Shown here: piece after piece, positions 59,200-64,000 of the stretch
Numbering within the stretch: the first letter of the stretch is position 1
Layout of the letters: each line of letters starts with the position of its first letter
Notes under the pieces: model-generated
Told to the model about the DNA's origin: nothing
Databases searched by the model: none
The model's input: only the letters and a program-made list of their open reading frames with translations
DNA from: Patellaria atrata CBS 101060
Taxonomy: Eukaryota; Ascomycota; Dothideomycetes; Patellariales; Patellariaceae
Direction: 5' to 3'
Assembly: GCA_010093705.1 (NCBI GenBank)
Contig: MU006100.1
Location: 465,929 to 529,928, forward strand
DNA length: 64,000 nucleotides
Made by a program: the position numbers and the translations under genes

Positions 59200-59679
59200 T
59201 GTACTGTAATACGCTCTGGTTAGCAATATTTTCAGTTAACACCCACTTCATTACAAGTAAACCTGAAGTCTTGCATTCTACTTATTAATATGTCTATCTC
59301 TCAGCTATGAATTTGATAGTTACCTTACGATAGAATATTGATTTAGCCTCTACACAAATTCGTCATATGCTTTATTTATCTTTGTTTCATTGTTTCGTCG
59401 GTGTTTAGCGCTCATCTAACAATGAGATTATAGTTTTCAATGTGTGCTAATTCTATCTAGACAAAGAGCGTTTTATTTAGATTTCTCTTTGTGTTAAACA
59501 TTCCCAACCGATATACATACAGTTCATCGGGCTTGTGGGGATATTACCTATTTCCCTTGAAAAATTTCGCGTCCTCAGAGATATATTTCGAGCTGGTCTC
59601 GAAGTGTATCATAAAATATCGGTTTGGAGCAGCTAACTATCAGATACGCCGAAGAAACTAACAGAACATTATAAACATC
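59200..59679. other. intergenic, no gene seen
   Basis: AT-rich; short frames only. It should contain the TatD-gene 3' end and the promoter of the locus at 59680. Confidence 0.4.
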
Positions 59680-62160
59680 ATGGCTTCTGACGCGGCCCCC
59701 ACCGATATCCCAAAGTCACCGGAAGATATAATACTTATCTGGCCGAACTTTACAGAAGGTTCAATTACGGAACAATTACTCCTCAACATAAATCCAACAG
59801 CATTGCCAAAATTTATAGAGTGCAGTAAGAGAGACTTGAAAACAGTCTGGACATCCCCAGCTAGGCATTTGTGTGGGCTCGAAGCCCTCCGGAAGTCCAT
59901 AAACCCAATCCTAAGGAACTACGGGAAGCTTGATCTTGATATGAACGAGTTGCAGAGACTTTATCGGGGCCGAAAACATACGGAAATAGCGAATAGGAAA
60001 ATCGCGGAGCTCACCAATGAATCATCTCAAAGAAATCTACGGGAAGAATTATTCAGTGACGACAACCTCATAGATAAAACGCTGCAGATTATGGCCTGCG
60101 TAATTGCAAAAGAAAGGGGGATAGGTCCTATCCAATTGGAAGTGTTTTTCAAACAGGCTCACGAACCTGCCGGACCGGAACGCTACGAATTATTTAGCTA
60201 CGAACCAGCTGTCTCCGCAGTGCCTAAGCATGTAATATGGTTGGTAAATGACAATGCGACACAGCTCGTTGGTCCATCAACTATTTCTCACTGGACTGCT
60301 ACTGAGTATGATATGGATAACTTTCCCCCCGAGACAATAGCTTTATTTTCAGAAATTATAAATCTCCAGCACGTCCAAGAAGTCTACGATATCCTCGTGA
60401 GGAGGTTTGAAGTTGAGATACGAAGTGTCGACCAGATGCCTAATACTATACGTGTGGGAGCGTGCCCTATTTCTCCTTGTAGCATCATTGGTTGCAATCG
60501 CTAGCTCTATATTAGCCAGCCAGTTAAGGTTCCAAATACAGTATCTATGAATGAGCAGCCTAGATAGGATGCAAAAATTAAGGGAGTACATCCAGCTGAA
60601 CAACAAGCGTTCATTCAGATATTGGAAATACAGAGTCTACAGCCCCATAGTTCGACCGGAACGGGCTCAGCTGGAATTCCAATCTCCTGCAGGGATCTGG
60701 ATGGAGACTATGTAATGTTGGATATCAACAACGAGCTTACCAGCTATCTCTACATCCGAGATTATGACGGTAACTGGCGACGTGTTCCAAGGGATATTCT
60801 TACAGTCCAAACACAAATGGAGCCTCATAGGACCTGCGGTGTCAATTGGACCCGTCACGCTCGCATAACACCATCCCCAAAGCGAAAAACCTGCATCAGC
60901 GTCGTACGAGACGCCAATTCAAGAGTGAACTCGCACCGCGTTGCCTGGAGAGCATGTAGATGGATCCCTCCTCATAACAGACCATCCATCAAGGCCACAG
61001 TCCCGTTCCGTCCCGTCAAGGACAAAATGAAGGTCACGAGGGGCTTTACCCCCTCACACAAGTGTAGAAAAAATTTCAGTCGTCTCCATAAATGGGACGG
61101 GGGTATTAGTAGGAAACCCCTTCACACACTGCGCAAACTATTATGGGACCCCCGCAAAACTGTGCCCGGACTCTTTCGTCCTGAGATGGAGAGCTGGGAT
61201 TCCGCGAGGAGGGCATTCGCGCCCGCTGCCGCGGCTTCCAGCGACTGGGAAAGACTTAATGATAAGCCGAACTCCTGACCGACCGCCGCACCTTTGGACG
61301 ATTTCGGAAGTGAGGGCTTAGACACCGCTTCCGACATGGACCAGTCCGGCAAGGACAATTGCGCCTGTGAGTACAAGCGCTCCCGTCATACGCCAAAATA
61401 CGGAGTATGGAATATGTTTTACTGGCCAGTCGAAAACTACCGCACAATGGAAAGATTCATGCGGCTTCTGAACCCTGGACTCTCGGGGACACAGATCAGT
61501 ATCGAAGAAATTCAGAATTAGGTAAGATTACACCCCTTCCCTTTCACCTTCACTCTGCCGCAAGGTAAAAATACCTCTCCCCGTTCTGATATGCAGGGCG
61601 ATATCCGTTATCATGGCGCTTGTAGGATCTCCGCTACCTTCGCGGTGCCAGAGCTCGAGAGCTTCTTGCATGATTTAGTCTGTGGAGCTCGTGTAATGGG
61701 GATTGGAGATCGTGCGTTAGACCGCGTCATGGAGGCGCTGAGGGGGTACGTTGAGAGCGGGAGGGTGGTTGGGACGGAGTTTAGATTTGATGCCTAGGGA
61801 CGGTTTGAGCGGCTTGTATTGGACGCTACCGACGATAGCCGGGAAAGTGGAGATGGGAACACGGGTAAGGGACGTGAGGGGGAAACTGATGAGGTGTGTA
61901 TTTTCTCATGCGGTAAGGGAGAGGGAGAGGCGGAGGGAGATACTACTGAAGCTGCTGTGGGTGGTTGTAGCTCGATATGTAAGTGCGGGGGCAAATGTGG
62001 ATGTGGCTGCGGATGTCGATGCGTAGGTTGCGTTTCCGATACTACGCTTCCTATTGAGACGGCAGCTCCTGCGCAACTTGCTGCGACTGGAAGCGGGACT
62101 TCGGAGGCGTGGTGGGTACCGAGGCCTACGGTTGAGGACGACTCTGATGACGAGCTTTAG
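59680..62160 (+). pseudogene. locus with one long frame broken only by stop codons
   Basis: ATG at 59680 opens 274 codons (MASDAAPTDIPKSPEDIILI; a helical protein, no known domain) up to TAG at 60502-60504. The same frame continues after that with stops at 60565-60567 (TAG), 61276-61278 (TGA), 61519-61521 (TAG) and 61795-61797 (TAG), ending at 62158-62160. The later segments look protein-like: LDGDYVMLDINNELTSYLYI, YGVWNMFYWPVENYRTMERF, and LDRVMEALRGYVESGRVVGT then EFRFD. A good intron (GTAAGA at 61522 to ATGCAG at 61596, 75 nt, a multiple of three) directly follows the third TAG. The final part is acidic with a Cys cluster. In a second frame, about 60445-60540, there is a strong membrane helix (ALFLLVASLVAIASSILAS), so the first segment might instead end there. 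It is either a decayed gene, two genes, or a recoded one. Confidence 0.5.
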
Positions 62161-63202
62161 GGTAGGAGCAGGACCGGGGAGAGGGAACGGTAGAGGTAAG
62201 TTTGAGTTTTTGTTTTCATTTCGTTTTGTTTTGGAGTTTTTGGAGTTTTTGGCTTTTAGGGATGGGGTGGTGTGGTGTGATAATGCTGGATGAGTTTCAT
62301 CGTCCAGTTGTAATGTTTCTTCTCGGTTTATCAAAGGTACGGCGTTTTTCCTTTTAACTGATTCTCGCATCGTGTTGTCTCCTGCTTCTTTACTACAGTA
62401 CAGTACAGTACAGCATAAAGTGTAAACGTGACGGAATACAGGGAAACCTGACGTCGTTCTATCCCGCGTGTTTGGCGACAGATGGTATTGTTTACTCTTG
62501 TGTTATGGTTATAATATAGCATGTCATGTACCTGTATTGTACTGTACTATGCTACACAGTACATATAATACCGTAACATCATCGTTCTCGTGGAGATCAC
62601 CCCTTTTTTCCATAACGGTCCACAGTGTTATCTTGACTTATAGTACAACATCCGCGCATTTTCAGCGAACGCTGGTTATGTCGATTCCGTTTATATCTGG
62701 ATTGTCTGGGTTAGAGGTTTCTGAAGAGTCTGAGGTAACCTCATTCTGCTCTTTAGATCTATGATGTGGAGCAATCTAATGTAGTGTGAATATATCCCCC
62801 CAACGACGTGGTAGGACATAGAGTCAGACCGGTTATTAGCGAACCATCTATGGGAATGGATATTTGACCCTTTATTACGTGTCATTGCGAATACAGACAT
62901 TGTTGGGAGGGGGATGGAGCAGTGGTGTTGTTTCCTGATTTCATTTACTCTACTCTACTCTACTGAGGCCATTTTAAGATAGAACGTATCTCTGAGAGCA
63001 CGCACCAGACAGCAGAGACCAGAGCACCATCGCTGATACATACGCCTGCTGACCCAGCATCTCGAACCATGCAACGCGTGAGCGTCCAAGTCGCGATTTA
63101 CCGAATCCAATCATAGAAACCAGCAGCGCTCACCAGCCAGCGCAATCCAATCCGATCCACGCAAAACGCAAAACGCAAACTCAACGTCCCAACAACTCGA
63201 TC
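62161..63202. other. intergenic with short tandem repeats
   Basis: Contains four TACAG units (62394-62413), a TGTACTGTACTATG run near 62536, and four TACTC units (62946-62965). No credible gene. The right end is the 3' flank of the SNF2 gene. Confidence 0.55.
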
Positions 63203-64000
63203 CTAAGCCTTCAACCCCTCCATCAAATCCCCCTCCCTCGCCGCACCAACCACACTCCTAAAAACCCCCCCGGTCTCCTCCTCCCCCTTCTCCGCCCTCT
63301 CATAAGCACCCTCACTCCTATCCAACAGAACCCTCAAATCGCCCTCCCCAAGTACATCACCAAGATGAACGCTCTCCCCATCCTCCCGTCGTAACATCCG
63401 TCTCAGCTCCTCCATCTCGTCTTCCTCTTCCTCCCCATCCCCCTTTCTCCCACCCTTCCCCCCAGTCCCCACCCCGCCCTTCCTGATCACCAGTTTCTCG
63501 AGCCGGCGCTTCGACCCCGCGCTCTGTAGCAAGCGCTGCTCGACGGTCCCGCGCGTGGCGAAACGGTACACGATGACGTTTTTCGTCTGTCCGATGCGGT
63601 GCGCGCGGTCTTGCGCTTGCAGGTCTTGCTGTGGGTTCCAGTCCGAGTCGAAGAGGATGACTGTGTCTGCGGCCGCGAGGTTGATGCCTTGGCCGCCGGC
63701 GCGAGTGGAGAGGAGGAAGAGGTTGCGGGGTCGGGTGTCATGCTCACCGTCACTGTCATCTTGACCCTCTACTTCATCGGCGTCTTGTTGTTTGTCCTTA
63801 CGTTGGGATTTGCGGGGGGGTTTGGCGGTGGGTTTGGCTTTGGTGTTAGTGGACCCAGGCCGATTGAAAGCGAGGATCTGAGCCTGACGCTCGCTCTGCG
63901 GTACCGAGCCGTCGATACGGCAGATGCGCCAGTTTCGGAGTGTCGTGGCGTACAGCTCGATCAGGTCGAGTTGGCTCTTGAACTGCGAAAACAGGAGGAC
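63203..64000 (-). CDS. SNF2-family chromatin remodeller, C-terminal part (LSH/DDM1/MUS-30-like), 5' end outside window
   Basis: The minus-strand frame is open from the window edge to TAG at 63203. It starts in helicase motif IV (VLLFSQFKSQLDLIE) and continues with WRICRIDGSVPQSERQAQIL. It then shows motif V (FLLSTRAGGQGINLAAADTV), ILFDSDWNPQQDLQAQDRAH and motif VI (RAHRIGQTKNVIVYR), then FATRGTVEQRLL and KRRLEKLVI. The C-terminus, LRRMLRREDGE and LRVLLDRSEGAYERAEKG, resembles fungal relatives of mammalian LSH, plant DDM1 and Neurospora MUS-30 (yeast Irc5). A charged insertion (about 40 residues) separates motifs IV and V. These ATPases remodel nucleosomes; the group acts in heterochromatin, DNA methylation or repair. 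The frame is intact to the edge. Class assignment rests on the C-terminal half only. Confidence 0.9.
   Translation of the reverse strand, partial: VLLFSQFKSQLDLIELYATTLRNWRICRIDGSVPQSERQAQILAFNRPGSTNTKAKPTAKPPRKSQRKDKQQDADEVEGQDDSDGEHDTRPRNLFLLSTRAGGQGINLAAADTVILFDSDWNPQQDLQAQDRAHRIGQTKNVIVYRFATRGTVEQRLLQSAGSKRRLEKLVIRKGGVGTGGKGGRKGDGEEEEDEMEELRRMLRREDGESVHLGDVLGEGDLRVLLDRSEGAYERAEKGEEETGGVFRSVVGAAREGDLMEGLKA

Noticed and set aside
61906-62370. 154-codon minus-strand frame
   Set aside because: Antisense to the low-complexity end of the 59680-62160 frame; Arg/Ser-rich without motif.

Overview
The window reads as nuclear DNA of a filamentous ascomycete (Pezizomycotina). Protein genes are split by short GT-AG introns, mostly 45-60 bp, with CTAAC-like branch points. 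Several families are typical of, or largely confined to, such fungi: DUF1996 secreted protein, HET domain, SRF1, Mit_KHE1, a SulP transporter with a long N-terminal tail, and an Scn1-type TatD nuclease. I cannot place it below that level. Bases 30762-31086 are an assembly gap (N).

Layout. 0-11 kb is gene-poor and degraded: the tail of a gene at the left edge, a broken C2H2 zinc-finger gene (613-1380), an intact six-exon DUF1996 gene (2981-4300), a second broken C2H2 gene carrying a 349-bp internal tandem duplication (6738-8520), and a degenerate ~107-bp tandem repeat (9.28-9.70 kb). 11.1-16.3 kb holds the most striking gene, a six-exon, 1623-residue fusion of an indoleamine-dioxygenase/PrnB-like haem domain, a cytochrome-P450-reductase-type FAD/NADPH reductase and a cytochrome b5 domain. 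17-24 kb has a tRNA-derived SINE, MCM3 (eight exons, with an MCB site upstream) and an AAA+ ATPase gene. 25-34 kb has a HET-like gene between two diverged direct repeats, a fungal membrane protein, a dehydrogenase cut by the gap, and a broken HET gene. 34-43 kb has a second SINE type, a cytochrome P450, and three related genes of an unrecognised family (one whole, two interrupted), with another copy of the first SINE among them.

43-64 kb is mostly housekeeping: SulP/STAS transporter, mitochondrial malate dehydrogenase, a coiled-coil protein, Mit_KHE1, SRF1 (regulator of phospholipase D), a small membrane protein, a TatD-type nuclease, and at the right edge the C-terminal part of an LSH/DDM1-like SNF2 remodeller. 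Just before it, 59.68-62.16 kb holds long open stretches in one frame separated only by stop codons, mostly TAG. This is either a decaying gene or a candidate for stop-codon recoding.

The housekeeping genes do not form a pathway cluster. The accessory parts (C2H2, HET, SINEs, the 36.9-42.5 kb family) look like fast-evolving sequence between conserved genes. Exon coordinates given below were worked out by hand from splice signals and reading-frame continuity and were not checked against transcripts.
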